Shown: positions 1 through 9,408 of the stretch, in pieces
How positions within the stretch are numbered: the first letter of the stretch is position 1
Layout: the number at the start of each line of letters is the position of its first letter
Source of the DNA: VXNE01 sp965208745
GTDB lineage: Bacteria > Pseudomonadota > Gammaproteobacteria > Pseudomonadales > Azotimanducaceae
Length of the DNA stretch: 64,000 nt
Assembly (NCBI GenBank): GCA_965208745.1
Contig: CBDBPN010000004.1
Span: 1,860,001 to 1,924,000, forward strand
Reading direction: 5' to 3'
Translations under genes and position numbers: made by a program
Notes under the pieces: model-generated
The model's database searches: none
Seen by the model: the letters and a program-made list of their open reading frames with translations, nothing else
What the model was told of the DNA's origin: nothing

Positions 1-1
1 G

Positions 2-3000
2 CTGGACCGGCTGGGCATGCCCCGTTTCCGGCTCTCCTGCCGGGAAGCCGACTGGTTCGGGGCGGCCGACCGCGGGGCGCTCGCCGCAGTGTCGCGGGAT
101 GGTGCCATCACGGTCCTGCGACTCGACCCGCTCTCTGAAGATGACGTCCGTCGTCTTCTAGCAGGTCGTGTGCGGGACGTTGAGGGCTTTCTGACGCAGG
201 CGCGGGCCCGAGGCATTGATGGCCTGCTGGGCAACCCCCTCGACCTGGATTTGCTGGCCAGGGCAGTCGCGGGGGGGCCTTGGCCGAAGACGCGGCTGGA
301 GACGTTGGAGCGCGCCTGCAGCCAACTGCTGCAGGAGCGCAACCGGGAACGTCGGCAGGCTGAACCCCGTACGTTGACCGACGAAGAGCTCCTCGAAGCC
401 GGGGGCTTGCTGTGCGCCCTGACCCTGGTTGCCGGCAACTTGGGTTACAGCCTAGAGGGTGACGCTCCGGACCAGTCGCGTCCGGCTCTTTCGGCAGTAG
501 CGCGCCACGACCTGCCCGCGCTCAGGACGGTGGTCCATGCGAGACTGTTCACGGTGGAAGCGGGCGTGGCCGTTCCCAGGCACCGACACATCGCCGAGTT
601 CCTCGGCGCCCGGTACCTTGCCGAGCGGCTCCGGAGTGGCCTTCCGGCATCGCGCCTGTTCGCGTTGACGGCCGGCGCGGACGGGCGGCCCGTGACGGCG
701 CTGCGGGGCCTGATCGCATGGGTCGCCGCCCATTGTCCGGCAATCCGCCGCGAAGCTGCGGATCGGGATGCGCTTGGGACCATTCTCTATGGAGATGTGG
801 CGGGTTTCTCCGTGCAGGAGAAGCGCGCGCTGTTCGACGCTTTGGAACGGGACGCCGATGCGGATCCCGAAGTGTTCAGGCGCGCATACGAAGACTCGCC
901 CCGCTTTGCCGATCTCTGTTCACCGCAACCGGAGATTGAGGGTCTGTTTCGCGACGTGCTACGGGGACCGGGAGGGGCTTGGGGCAAGGAGACGGTCGCG
1001 CTCGTCGTTCTTCGGGCGCTCCGCGGCCATCCGATGCCGGGCCTTGCTCCCGAGTTGCTGGCGACGGTGAGGGACGGGGCGCGTTGGCAAGCGGCGCGGA
1101 TACGGGAACTGGCGTTGGAAGCGTATGCCGCGGCGCGGGGCGCGGACGGCATGCCGGAGTTGAGGCGCCTGCTCGACGATGTGTTCGCGGGGACGGTCGA
1201 AGACGCCAGCGACAACCTGCTCGGTCTGCTGTTGCGGAAGCTCTATCGTGAGACGCTTTCGCCTCGCGAGGTCTGCCGCTACCTGCGGCGTCCCAAGGCA
1301 GAGAACCTCTACGGCTGGTACCGTCACTTCTGGTCGCGCGAACTGGCCGAGCGGTCCAGCGCGGAGGACTTGGCGGTCGTCCTGGACGGCATGGTGGCGA
1401 CCTTGGGAGATGCCCACTTGGGTCGGGACGCGCCTTTCCTGTTGCGAACGGCGCCTCGCAGCCTCATTGCACGGATCATGGAGAGATCGGAGGCGCTGGA
1501 GCCGGAGCGCCTGTTCGGTTGGTTGGGGCTGTTGCAAGACACCCCGGGCGGAACGGATGGACACACCATCGGGACATGGCTCTCCGCGCGGGGTGACCTC
1601 TACAAGGCCCTGACGGAACGCGGCTTGCGACGTTACGGCGGGTCGGTGGAGCACGTTCATGAGCACTACCGAAGGTTGGGTGCCGCGGAAGAACCGGGGG
1701 ACTTCGGGGCGTGGTGCCTGGCCCGCCTGACGAGCGACCGCAGCTACGAGCAATGGGGCGAGGACTTCCTCCTCGCGAGGGTCTCCCGTCGAGCCCACCT
1801 CGAGGAGGGTCTGTCGCCGGACACGGTGGAGGCAGCCCTTGCGGGGCAACCGCCGCTGCTCGACCGGTATCGGCAGAAACGGCGAGCGGCGCGGAGTTTC
1901 GCGGTCCGAGAGACGTCCGAGTCTGCGGAAGACGACCTGCGGCAAGAGAGGGCGCGCGAGACGTATCGAGCCCGCGCGACGGCGCTGCAAGGGGGCGACG
2001 GAGCGCTACAGGTCCTGGGATGGTTGGGGTCGGCCTACTTCGGGTTGCTCCCGGAGGTCGGAGCCCACGACGATCCGCGCGCTTGCCTCTTCGAACTGGT
2101 CGGGGCGGACGAGGGTTTGGTGGAAGAGGCTCTGGACACCTTGCGAGCGACCGCCCGACGAGCCGACCTGCCGAGCGCGGAGGAGGTGCTCAAGCTCGCG
2201 CGGGGCGGTCGCTACTCGGTGCTGAAGTTCCCGTATCTCGCCGCGCTGAACGAGGAGGGGACGGAATTGCGACCTGGTCGTCCCCCTCTGGAAGACGCGG
2301 ACGTGCGACGGGCACTCGCATTCGTGTTCACGCCGCCCCCGGGATTTGGCCCGGACCCGTACGAGGCGTCCTGGTTCATCCGTATCGTGGGCGCCCGGCC
2401 GGATCTGGTCGCCGATTTGTTGGTCGCGGCATTGCGCGCACAGGGCCGGAAGGCGGACTTCTCGAGCCGGCCCGTCGCGGCCCTGGAGCGCCCGGAACTG
2501 GCGGATGTGGCCCGTCTGGCGGTGGAACCGCTCCTGAGGCTGTTCCCTGCGCACGGCGCCGGGGGGCAGCTTGGGGCGCTGAGGCGCCTCATCGGACTCG
2601 GTCATGCGCTCCTCGCGCACCGCCCGTTTCTTGCGCTCGTCGAACGCAAACTCTCCTTGAAGAGTCTCGACGCCGCGCAGCGCGCTTACTGGCTCGGCGC
2701 GGGCCTCCTGGCCGCTCCCGAAGCGTTCGCCCCGCGCCTCGAGACGTTCCTTGCGGGACGAGCACGAGAGCGGCGCGTCAGGCGGCTCGCTGAGTTCCTG
2801 GCCGCGTCGAATGTGCGTGGCGACCGACTGGAGGTGTCCACGCTTGAATTCCTGATCGCCGCAATCGGCGGCTCGTATCGGCCACGCTCGCTCGCCGCGT
2901 TGGATGGCGGAGCGGGAGTGGTCGCCTTCGACCACGGCGCGTACGCGTCGGACCTCGTTGCCTCGCTGATCGCCGCGCTGGCCTCCCTGGGGACCTTGGA

Positions 3001-3718
3001 CGCGTCGGAGGCGTTGGCAAGGCTCGTGGACCATGCCCTTCTCGCGCCGTGGCGGGAGCGCCTCCGAGAAGCGCGGAACCGGCAACGCGAAACCCGTCGC
3101 CAGAGTGAGTTCCGGCATCCCTCGCTGAACCGCCTGAGGGACGCGTTGGAGCTGGGGCCGCCCGCGAATGCGGCGGACCTGGCGGCCGTGACGCTGGAGG
3201 TGTTTCGAGATTTGGCCATCGGCGTGCGTGAGGGGAACACGAACGACTGGAAGCAGTATTGGAACCTCGACGGGCATCGACCGACGGCGCCCAGGCTGGA
3301 ACAGGCTTGCAGGGACACGCTGCTTTCCGACATGCGGCCGCGGCTTGCGCCCCTCGGTGTGAGCGCGGAACCGGAGGGCGGGTACGCGGGGAGCGCCAGA
3401 GCCGACATCCGCGTGTCGAGCGGCGACTTCAACCTGCCGGTGGAAGTGAAACGCAGTATGAGCCCGGACCTCTGGAAGGCGATCGCCGACCAACTGATCC
3501 CGAGGTGCGCCCGCGACCCGGGTACGAACGGCCGAGACATCTATCGGGTGTTCTGGTTCGGCTCGGGGGAGCTGTGTCGCAACCCGCCTTCGGGGCCGCG
3601 ACCGAACAACGCCGCCGAACTTGCCGCTCGGTTGCGCGCCAGCCTGTCTGACGACGAGGGGCGCAGGGTCGAGATTTGCGTCGTGGATGTTTCGGTACGG
3701 CGTCAGCTCCGCCAGTAA
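2..3718 (+). CDS. STAND/NACHT-like NTPase with C-terminal PD-(D/E)XK-like nuclease (5' end outside window)
   Basis: The reading frame is already open at the window edge, so the N-terminus, including the expected Walker A/B core, lies upstream. The first visible residues (LSCREADWFG, then LRLDPLSEDDVRRLL and GNPLDLDLL) match the region after Walker B in NACHT/STAND ATPases. More than 900 residues of mostly helical, Arg/Leu/Ala-rich sequence follow, as in sensor or scaffold regions. Counting from the Met at 17, the C-terminus has Asp1130 and Glu1143-Val-Lys1145, then a helix with a Gln. This D...ExK pattern is that of restriction-like nucleases. It ends convergently with trkH, overlapping by 16 bp. 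Large STAND proteins with effector nucleases are common in anti-phage defence (family knowledge); defence function here is inference. Confidence 0.6.
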   Translation: MDRLGMPRFRLSCREADWFGAADRGALAAVSRDGAITVLRLDPLSEDDVRRLLAGRVRDVEGFLTQARARGIDGLLGNPLDLDLLARAVAGGPWPKTRLETLERACSQLLQERNRERRQAEPRTLTDEELLEAGGLLCALTLVAGNLGYSLEGDAPDQSRPALSAVARHDLPALRTVVHARLFTVEAGVAVPRHRHIAEFLGARYLAERLRSGLPASRLFALTAGADGRPVTALRGLIAWVAAHCPAIRREAADRDALGTILYGDVAGFSVQEKRALFDALERDADADPEVFRRAYEDSPRFADLCSPQPEIEGLFRDVLRGPGGAWGKETVALVVLRALRGHPMPGLAPELLATVRDGARWQAARIRELALEAYAAARGADGMPELRRLLDDVFAGTVEDASDNLLGLLLRKLYRETLSPREVCRYLRRPKAENLYGWYRHFWSRELAERSSAEDLAVVLDGMVATLGDAHLGRDAPFLLRTAPRSLIARIMERSEALEPERLFGWLGLLQDTPGGTDGHTIGTWLSARGDLYKALTERGLRRYGGSVEHVHEHYRRLGAAEEPGDFGAWCLARLTSDRSYEQWGEDFLLARVSRRAHLEEGLSPDTVEAALAGQPPLLDRYRQKRRAARSFAVRETSESAEDDLRQERARETYRARATALQGGDGALQVLGWLGSAYFGLLPEVGAHDDPRACLFELVGADEGLVEEALDTLRATARRADLPSAEEVLKLARGGRYSVLKFPYLAALNEEGTELRPGRPPLEDADVRRALAFVFTPPPGFGPDPYEASWFIRIVGARPDLVADLLVAALRAQGRKADFSSRPVAALERPELADVARLAVEPLLRLFPAHGAGGQLGALRRLIGLGHALLAHRPFLALVERKLSLKSLDAAQRAYWLGAGLLAAPEAFAPRLETFLAGRARERRVRRLAEFLAASNVRGDRLEVSTLEFLIAAIGGSYRPRSLAALDGGAGVVAFDHGAYASDLVASLIAALASLGTLDASEALARLVDHALLAPWRERLREARNRQRETRRQSEFRHPSLNRLRDALELGPPANAADLAAVTLEVFRDLAIGVREGNTNDWKQYWNLDGHRPTAPRLEQACRDTLLSDMRPRLAPLGVSAEPEGGYAGSARADIRVSSGDFNLPVEVKRSMSPDLWKAIADQLIPRCARDPGTNGRDIYRVFWFGSGELCRNPPSGPRPNNAAELAARLRASLSDDEGRRVEICVVDVSVRRQLRQ

Positions 3719-5145
3719 GCCGGCGTCAGCAGCACCAGCAGCGTGAAGATCTCGAGCCGCCCGAGCAGCATCGCGAGAACGAGGAGCCACTTGGTCGGGG
3801 CCGTCAGGTCGGCGTAGTTCAGCGCCACGGAGCCGAGCCCGGGGCCGAGGTTATTGAGGCACGCGCCGACGGCGGAGAATGCGCTGACGAAGTCCAGGCC
3901 GGAGATCGCGAGGACGAGGCAGACCATCGCGAGGAAGATCGTGACGTAGGCCGCGAAGAACCCCCAGATGCCGTCCAGCACGCGGTCGGGGATCACCTCG
4001 CGGCCCAGCTTGACCGGAAACACGCCGTTCGGGTGAATCAGCCGCCGGATCTCACGCAAACCCTGCCGCGACACGAGCAGGACGCGCATCATCTTGATCC
4101 CGCCGGCGGTCGATCCGGCGCATCCGCCGGCGAACGCTGCGAAGAGCAGCAGGAACGGCACGAACGAGGGCCAGAGGCTGAAGTTCGCGGTGGTGAAGCC
4201 GGTCGTGGTCGTGATCGACACCGCCTGGAAGATGCCGTCGCGGACCGGGTTCTCCGTGGCGCCCGGGTTCTGCAGCAGGCTCAGGACGACCACGACCGCC
4301 ACGAAGACGAGGGCGGACAGATACGTGCGCACCTCGCGGTCCGTGAAGTAGAGCGTCGGCCGCCGCCACGCCAGGAAATGCAGGCCGAAGTTGATGCCGG
4401 AGAGGATCATGAACACGATCGCGACGGACTCGATCCAGCCGCTCGCGTAGTGCCCGAGGCTCGAGTCGTGGGTCGAGAAGCCGCCGATGGCGACCGTTGA
4501 GAAGGCGTGGCAGACGGCGTCGAACAGGCTCATTCCGGCCGCCCAGTAAGCCAGCGCGCAGGCGAGCGTCAGGCTGCAGTAGATGAGCCACAGCGCGCGC
4601 GCCGTCTCGGTGATGCGGGGCGTCAGCTTGGTGTCCTTGACGGGACCCGGCGACTCGGCCCGGTAGAGCTGCATCCCCCCGACGCCGAGCATCGGCAGCA
4701 CCGCCACGGCGAGGACGATGATGCCCATGCCGCCGAGCCACTGCAGCAGCTGGCGGTAGAAGAGGATGGCGCGCGGCAGGTCGTCCAGGCCGCTGACTAC
4801 CGTGGCGCCCGTGGTCGTGAGCCCGGACAGGGACTCGAAGGCGGCGTCGGTGAACGTGTGGGCGAGGCTCGGCGCGAAATACATCGGCAGCGCGCCGAAG
4901 AGCCCCAGGCCCACGTAAAAGAGCACGGTGATCAGGAAGCCTTCGCGGCTGCGCAACTCCCCCTCGGCCCGCGGCCGGGAGAAGCGCAGCACGGCGCCGG
5001 CGCCGAACGTGATTGCAAAGGCGGCGAGGAAAGGCGCCATCGTGTCCTCGCCGTAGAAGAGCGCCACCGCGATGGGCGCCAGCATCGCGATGCTGAACAG
5101 CATCAGCAGTACGCCGGTGATGCGGAGGATGACGCCGAAGTGCAA
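3703..5145 (-). CDS. trkH: Trk potassium uptake system membrane subunit TrkH
   Basis: This 480-residue inner-membrane protein is the K+-conducting subunit of the Trk system. It has about ten hydrophobic segments. The selectivity-filter repeats are visible as SGLTTTGATV and TTTTGFTTAN, with further loops VAIGGFSTHD and CLNNLGPG. The length fits TrkH (about 480-490). It lies 13 bp downstream of trkA on the same strand, so the gating subunit and the channel are probably co-transcribed. The 3' end overlaps the convergent NTPase gene. Identification is secure from the four filter motifs and the neighbour. Confidence 0.96.
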   Translation of the reverse strand: MHFGVILRITGVLLMLFSIAMLAPIAVALFYGEDTMAPFLAAFAITFGAGAVLRFSRPRAEGELRSREGFLITVLFYVGLGLFGALPMYFAPSLAHTFTDAAFESLSGLTTTGATVVSGLDDLPRAILFYRQLLQWLGGMGIIVLAVAVLPMLGVGGMQLYRAESPGPVKDTKLTPRITETARALWLIYCSLTLACALAYWAAGMSLFDAVCHAFSTVAIGGFSTHDSSLGHYASGWIESVAIVFMILSGINFGLHFLAWRRPTLYFTDREVRTYLSALVFVAVVVVLSLLQNPGATENPVRDGIFQAVSITTTTGFTTANFSLWPSFVPFLLLFAAFAGGCAGSTAGGIKMMRVLLVSRQGLREIRRLIHPNGVFPVKLGREVIPDRVLDGIWGFFAAYVTIFLAMVCLVLAISGLDFVSAFSAVGACLNNLGPGLGSVALNYADLTAPTKWLLVLAMLLGRLEIFTLLVLLTPAYWRS

Positions 5146-5158
5146 GGCGCTACCGCTT

Positions 5159-6532
5159 CTAGAAGAAGGAGAGTCCGACCTGGAACAGGCGCTCCACCGC
5201 GGGAATGCGCCGCTTGTCCGTCACGAACAGGATGACGTGGTCGTCCGGTTGGGCAACGACGTCGTCGTGCGCGATCAGGACCTCCTCGCCCCGCACGACC
5301 GCGCCCACGGTTGTTCCGGGCGGGAGCTTGAGCTCGGAGAGGGCGCGGCCGGCCACGTTGCTGCTCTTGGCGTCGCCGTGCACGACCGCCTCGATCGCTT
5401 CCGCGGCGCCCCGGCGCAGGCTGTGCACCCGGGCGATGTCCGCGCGGCGCACGTGCCTGAGGATGGTGCTCGTGGTCGCGAGCTGCGGGGAGATGGCGAC
5501 ATTGATGTCGCCCCCTTCCATCAGGTCGACGTAGGCCGGCTTGCCGATCAGGGTCATGACCTGGCGGACGCCGAGGCGCTTGGAGAGGAGCGACGACATG
5601 ATGTTCACCTCGTCGTCGTTGGTCACCGCGCAGAACGCGTCGGTGCGCTCGATGTTCTCCTCGAGCAGCAGGTCCTTGTCGGTCGCGTCGCCGTGGATGA
5701 CGACCGCCGAGTCGAGCTGCTGCGCCAGTTCGGCCGCCCGTCCGGCGTTGTGCTCGACCACCTTCACCGAGAAGAGCGGCTCGATGGCGCGGGCGAGCTG
5801 TTCGCCGATGTGCCCGCCGCCGGCGATGAGGACGCGCTTGTAGGGGCGCTCCACCCGGCGCAGTTCGGCCATGACGGCGTTGATGTCGTCGGCGGCCGCG
5901 ATGAAGAAGACGTCGTCCTCGGCCTCGATGATGGTGTCGCCTTCGGGCAGGATCGCCCGCCCGCGCCGGAAGATCGCGGCGACCCGGGAGTCGACCTTCG
6001 GCATCCGCTTGCGCAGGAAACGCAGGTCCTGGCCGACCAGGGGGCTGTCGTGCGTGGCCTTGACGGCGACGAGCTTGACGCGGCCGTCCGCGAAGTCGAG
6101 CACCTGCAGGGCGCCGGGGTGTTCGAGCAGTTCCCGGATCTGCTCCGTCACGACGTGCTCGGGGTTGATGAGCACGTCGATCGGCATGTGTTCCTGCGTG
6201 AAGAAGCCGGTCCGGGTGTGGTAGGAGTCGGCGCGGATGCGCGCGATCTTCGTGGGCGTGCGGAACATCGAGTAGCACACCTGGCACGCGACCATGTTGA
6301 CCTCGTCGTTCGGCGTCACCGCGATCAGCATGTCGGCGTCGCCCGCGCCGGCCTCGCGCAGCACGTCGGGCCGGGAGGCGTAGCCGTGCACGGTGCGGAT
6401 ATCGAGGCGGTCCCGCAGATCGCGCAGGCGGGCGCCGTCGATGTCCACCAGTGTGATGTCGAAGGCTTCGCTCGCGAGGTGCTCGGCGAGGGTGCCGCCG
6501 ACTTGCCCCGCGCCGAGGATCAGGATGTTCAC
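5159..6532 (-). CDS. trkA: Trk system K+ uptake regulatory protein TrkA
   Basis: This peripheral cytoplasmic protein binds NAD(H) and nucleotides and gates TrkH. The start is a GTG at 6532 that overlaps the rsmB stop as GTGA and gives the N-terminus MNILILGAGQVGGTLAEHL, a classic Rossmann GxGxxG. A second Rossmann repeat (RVLIAGGGHIGEQLA) begins near residue 235. Each half carries RCK-N and RCK-C domains. The 457 residues match the usual TrkA length (458). The frame stays open upstream of the start, but that sequence is out of frame with rsmB and is not protein-like. Confidence 0.96.
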   Translation of the reverse strand: MNILILGAGQVGGTLAEHLASEAFDITLVDIDGARLRDLRDRLDIRTVHGYASRPDVLREAGAGDADMLIAVTPNDEVNMVACQVCYSMFRTPTKIARIRADSYHTRTGFFTQEHMPIDVLINPEHVVTEQIRELLEHPGALQVLDFADGRVKLVAVKATHDSPLVGQDLRFLRKRMPKVDSRVAAIFRRGRAILPEGDTIIEAEDDVFFIAAADDINAVMAELRRVERPYKRVLIAGGGHIGEQLARAIEPLFSVKVVEHNAGRAAELAQQLDSAVVIHGDATDKDLLLEENIERTDAFCAVTNDDEVNIMSSLLSKRLGVRQVMTLIGKPAYVDLMEGGDINVAISPQLATTSTILRHVRRADIARVHSLRRGAAEAIEAVVHGDAKSSNVAGRALSELKLPPGTTVGAVVRGEEVLIAHDDVVAQPDDHVILFVTDKRRIPAVERLFQVGLSFF

Positions 6533-7824
6533 GCCGCCGGACCCTTGGCGACGCGGGCGAAGTAGAACCCGTCCGGTCCGCCGGGGCTCGGTAGCAGGAT
6601 GCGTCCGTGCTCGGTGGAGCGGCCCCACGAAGCGTGTATGGGGACCGGAGCGGCGTCCGGCGTGACGGCCAGGAAGTCCTCCAGCACGGCGTCGTTCTCC
6701 TCCGGCAGGACGGAACAGGTACAGTAAAGCAGCGTGCCGCCGCTGGAAAGGACGCCCCAGAGGCCCGCGAACATGGCGCGCTGGAGATCGGCGGCGCGCT
6801 CCACGTCGGCCCGCGTACGCGACACCTTGATGTCCGGATGCCGGCGGAGGGTTCCCGTCCCCGAGCACGGCGCGTCCAGCAGGATCGCGTCGAACAGGGT
6901 GCCGTCCCACCATGTCGTGTCCGTCGCGTCTCCGGTGATGACCCCGGCGAGGCGGTGGCCGAGACGGTTCGCCTCGCCGTGTAGTCGCCGAAGACGGTTT
7001 GCGCTCGCGTCGAGGGCGGTCACGGCGATGGACGGATCCGCTTCGAGCATTCCGAAGGCCTTGCCGCCGGGGGCGGCGCAGGCGTCGAGGACCCTTGCAT
7101 CCGGTGCGAGCGGCAGCAGCGTGGCCGCGAGTTGGGCGGCTTCGTCCTGGACCGAGACCCAGCCCGCGTCGTAACCCGGCAGGCGCGCCGCGGGGACGGG
7201 GGTCTCCAGCACGAGCGAGGCCCGAGGGATGCCCGGGCGATGGGCGAGACCCGCGGCATCGAGCAGCGCCCGATACGCCGGGACCCCGTGTTTCGTGCGG
7301 TTCACGCGGAGCGCCATCGGTGCGCGGCCGTTGTTGGCGTCGAACAGCCCGGGGCACAAATCTGGCCAGGCCGTCCGCAACGCCTCGATCAGCCAGCGGG
7401 GGTGTTCCCAGCGTTCCTCTTCGGTAGCGGGGTCGGCGGGCGCCTCGGCGGCGCGACGGAGGACGCCGTTCACGAGCCCGCGCGCCCATGGCTTGCCGAG
7501 GACGCGGGTCGCGGCGACGGTCTCGGAGACAGCCGCATGGTCGGGAACGCGCAGGTGGCGCAGCTGGTAGAGACCGACGAGGAGCAGCGCATAGATGTCC
7601 TGGTCGCGGTCGCGCAGGGGTTGCGAGAGGCGCGCGTCGACGGCCCCGCGCAACGAGAAGTAGCGCCGGCAGGCGCCAAAGGCCAGTTCGCGGACGAGCG
7701 GGGGCGTTCCCGCGCCAAGGACCTCGTCGAGCGCGAGGCGTCTCCGCCGGACGGCGTCCACGGCCCGGGCGGCGCGGGCACGCAACTCTGCCGGGCGCGG
7801 CGTTCGCGCTTCAGCCGGGCACAT
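6529..7824 (-). CDS. rsmB: 16S rRNA (cytosine-967-C5)-methyltransferase RsmB
   Basis: This S-adenosylmethionine enzyme methylates C967 of 16S rRNA. An N-terminal NusB-like helical domain (residues about 1-140) is followed by the methyltransferase domain. Visible motifs are DACAAPGGKA (SAM binding), LLDAPCSGTG (the release cysteine) and LLYCTCSV (the nucleophilic cysteine). I chose the ATG at 7824 (MCPAEARTP), which gives 431 residues and a 14-bp overlap with the fmt stop; the sequence upstream is an Arg/Ser-rich shadow of fmt. The order def-fmt-rsmB-trkA is the standard gammaproteobacterial one. Confidence 0.94.
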   Translation of the reverse strand: MCPAEARTPRPAELRARAARAVDAVRRRRLALDEVLGAGTPPLVRELAFGACRRYFSLRGAVDARLSQPLRDRDQDIYALLLVGLYQLRHLRVPDHAAVSETVAATRVLGKPWARGLVNGVLRRAAEAPADPATEEERWEHPRWLIEALRTAWPDLCPGLFDANNGRAPMALRVNRTKHGVPAYRALLDAAGLAHRPGIPRASLVLETPVPAARLPGYDAGWVSVQDEAAQLAATLLPLAPDARVLDACAAPGGKAFGMLEADPSIAVTALDASANRLRRLHGEANRLGHRLAGVITGDATDTTWWDGTLFDAILLDAPCSGTGTLRRHPDIKVSRTRADVERAADLQRAMFAGLWGVLSSGGTLLYCTCSVLPEENDAVLEDFLAVTPDAAPVPIHASWGRSTEHGRILLPSPGGPDGFYFARVAKGPAA

Positions 7825-8899
7825 CGAACTGGACGCCGGCCGCGAACAGTGCCGGGAAGCCGTTCGCCGCGGCTTGCGCGACCATGGGACGCCCCTTGCC
7901 GCGCGAGAGCTGCACCGTGTCAAGCAGGAGTGCGCCTGCGCCGCAAGCGACGGTGAACCCGGCGGCGGTCCTCTCGAGACGTCCCGGTGTGGAAGCGTCC
8001 CCATCGGTGGCGCGGGCCGCCAGGATGCCGATGCGCTCGCCGTCCCGGGTGGCGAATGCGGACCGGCGCCCGGACAGCGCCCGGACCTGCAGCGCGATGT
8101 CCGCGGCCGGCCGGGTCCAGTCGATGACCGCGTCCCGCGCCGTCAGTTTCGGGGCCCTGGTCGCCTGGGCATCGTCCTGGGGCGTCGGCTCGATTTCGTC
8201 CAGGCGGTCCAGGCACTCGAGCAGCGTCTGTGCGCCGAGGTCGGCCAACCGTTCCGTGAGCGCCGCACCGGTTTCGTCGGCGCCGATCGGGGTGGAACGC
8301 CGGGCGAAGACCGGTCCGGAGTCGAGTCCGGTGTCGATCCGCATGATGCTGACGCCGGTCGTCGTGTCGCCCGCCATGATCGCCCGCTCGACTGGCGCGG
8401 CGCCGCGCCAGCGCGGGAGGAGAGAAGCGTGCACGTTGATGCAGTCGCGCGCGGGTGCTTCGAGCACGGTGGGCGGCAGGATGAGGCCGTACGCCGCCAC
8501 CACGAGCACATCGAGGGACGCGAGGCGCGGGAGTTCTTCCCCGATCCGCTCCGGGGTGTGCACGGAGACGCCGTGGGCTTCGGCGAACCGCCTTGTCGGG
8601 CTGGGGGTCGGCCGCCGGCGGCGGCCGGCGGGACGGTCCGGCTGGGTGAACACCGCCGACACCCGGTGGGGCGAGTCCAGGAGGGCGCGCAGGATGCGGA
8701 CGGCGAAGTCGGGAGTGCCGGCGAACCCCAGCGTCAGGGCGGGGCTCTCTTCTTGCGAGGGGTTCCCCCTGACGCGGGCCGCCCTCGCGCTCCCCGGCTG
8801 AGGGCTCTCTTCTTGCGAGGAGTCCCCCCTCGCGCTCCCCGGCTGAGGGCTCTCTTCTTGCGAGGAGTCCCCCCTCGCGCTCCCCGGCTGAGGGCTCAA
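7811..8899 (-). CDS. fmt: Methionyl-tRNA formyltransferase, with a repeat-derived N-terminal extension or a non-canonical start
   Basis: The enzyme formylates initiator Met-tRNA using 10-formyl-THF. The catalytic domain begins LGFAGTPDFAV and contains the conserved Asn/His region INVHASLLPRWRGAAP and the Asp of DTGLDSGPV; a C-terminal OB-like domain follows. No ATG, GTG or TTG exists near the domain start. The nearest standard start in frame is a TTG at 8899 that overlaps the def stop as TTGA. It would add 54 residues encoded by the tandem palindromic repeat (SPQPGSARGDSSQEE, repeated). The alternative is a CTG at 8737, giving 308 residues, the usual Fmt length. The enzyme identity is secure; the start is not. 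Confidence 0.9.
   Translation of the reverse strand: MSPQPGSARGDSSQEESPQPGSARGDSSQEESPQPGSARAARVRGNPSQEESPALTLGFAGTPDFAVRILRALLDSPHRVSAVFTQPDRPAGRRRRPTPSPTRRFAEAHGVSVHTPERIGEELPRLASLDVLVVAAYGLILPPTVLEAPARDCINVHASLLPRWRGAAPVERAIMAGDTTTGVSIMRIDTGLDSGPVFARRSTPIGADETGAALTERLADLGAQTLLECLDRLDEIEPTPQDDAQATRAPKLTARDAVIDWTRPAADIALQVRALSGRRSAFATRDGERIGILAARATDGDASTPGRLERTAAGFTVACGAGALLLDTVQLSRGKGRPMVAQAAANGFPALFAAGVQFDVPG
8742..8897. repeat. Tandem palindromic repeat, three units, between def and fmt
   Basis: Two units are identical 45-mers (8801-8845 and 8846-8890). They are preceded by a longer variant unit (8742-8800) with an internal insertion, and followed by a partial unit ending inside the def stop codon. 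Each unit has a core of GCGAGG, a short loop and CCTCGC, able to form a hairpin, then CTCCCCGGCTGAGGGCTC. The same element occurs once at 46304-46349 and once at 48553-48600. The 45-bp period is a multiple of three, so the fmt frame stays open through the array on the minus strand. There are too few units, with no unique spacers, for a CRISPR. Confidence 0.9.
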
Positions 8900-9408
8900 G
8901 CGCTCGCGGCCTCTTCGCGTCGTTGTTTCGCGAGCTTCTTGCGGATGCGGCCGCGCTTCAGGCTCGACAGGTAGTCGACGAACAGCTTGCCCTCGAGGTG
9001 ATCGCGCTCGTGCTGGATGCAGACGGACAGCAGGCCCTCCGCCTCGAGCGTGAACGGCTCGCCTTCGCGGCCGAGCGCCGTGACCCGGATCCGTTCCGCG
9101 CGGCGCACGACCTCGTGGAAGCCCGGCACGGAGAGGCAACCCTCCTCGCGCTCCTGCGTGCCGCCCAGGACCTCGATCTCCGGGTTGACGAAGGCGTGGG
9201 GCTGGTCGTGGTCCGGGGAGACGTCCACGACGATGATCCGCCGGTGCACGTCCACCTGGCTGGCCGAGAGACCGATGCCGGGCGCGGCGTACATCGTCTC
9301 GAACATGTCGTCGATCAGCCGACGGACGGCGGCGGTGACTTCCGGCACGGGCTGCGCGCGGATGCGCAGGCGGGGATTGGGGTATTCGAGGATCGGCAGC
9401 AGCGCCAT
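8896..9408 (-). CDS. def: Peptide deformylase
   Basis: This Fe2+ metallopeptidase removes the formyl group from nascent proteins. All three family motifs are present: GIGLSASQ, EGCLSVPG (metal-binding Cys) and QHERDHLEGKL (HExxH-type; the two His and Glu). The start at 9408 gives MALLPILEYPNPRLR, the canonical N-terminus, and 170 residues, the normal length; an in-frame GTG/ATG extension upstream is rejected for lack of conservation. It is paired with fmt, as is usual. The last bases, including part of the stop codon, coincide with the edge of the palindromic repeat array. Confidence 0.96.
   Translation of the reverse strand: MALLPILEYPNPRLRIRAQPVPEVTAAVRRLIDDMFETMYAAPGIGLSASQVDVHRRIIVVDVSPDHDQPHAFVNPEIEVLGGTQEREEGCLSVPGFHEVVRRAERIRVTALGREGEPFTLEAEGLLSVCIQHERDHLEGKLFVDYLSSLKRGRIRKKLAKQRREEAASA

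Noticed and set aside
3676..5235. Long open frames on the plus strand opposite trkH and trkA
   Set aside because: Low-complexity Arg/Ala/Glu/His composition without any motif; mirror frames of GC-rich genes on the minus strand.
8742..8897. Short tandem repeats resembling a CRISPR array
   Set aside because: Units are directly adjacent with no unique spacers, only three units, and there are no cas genes; the same sequence occurs singly elsewhere.
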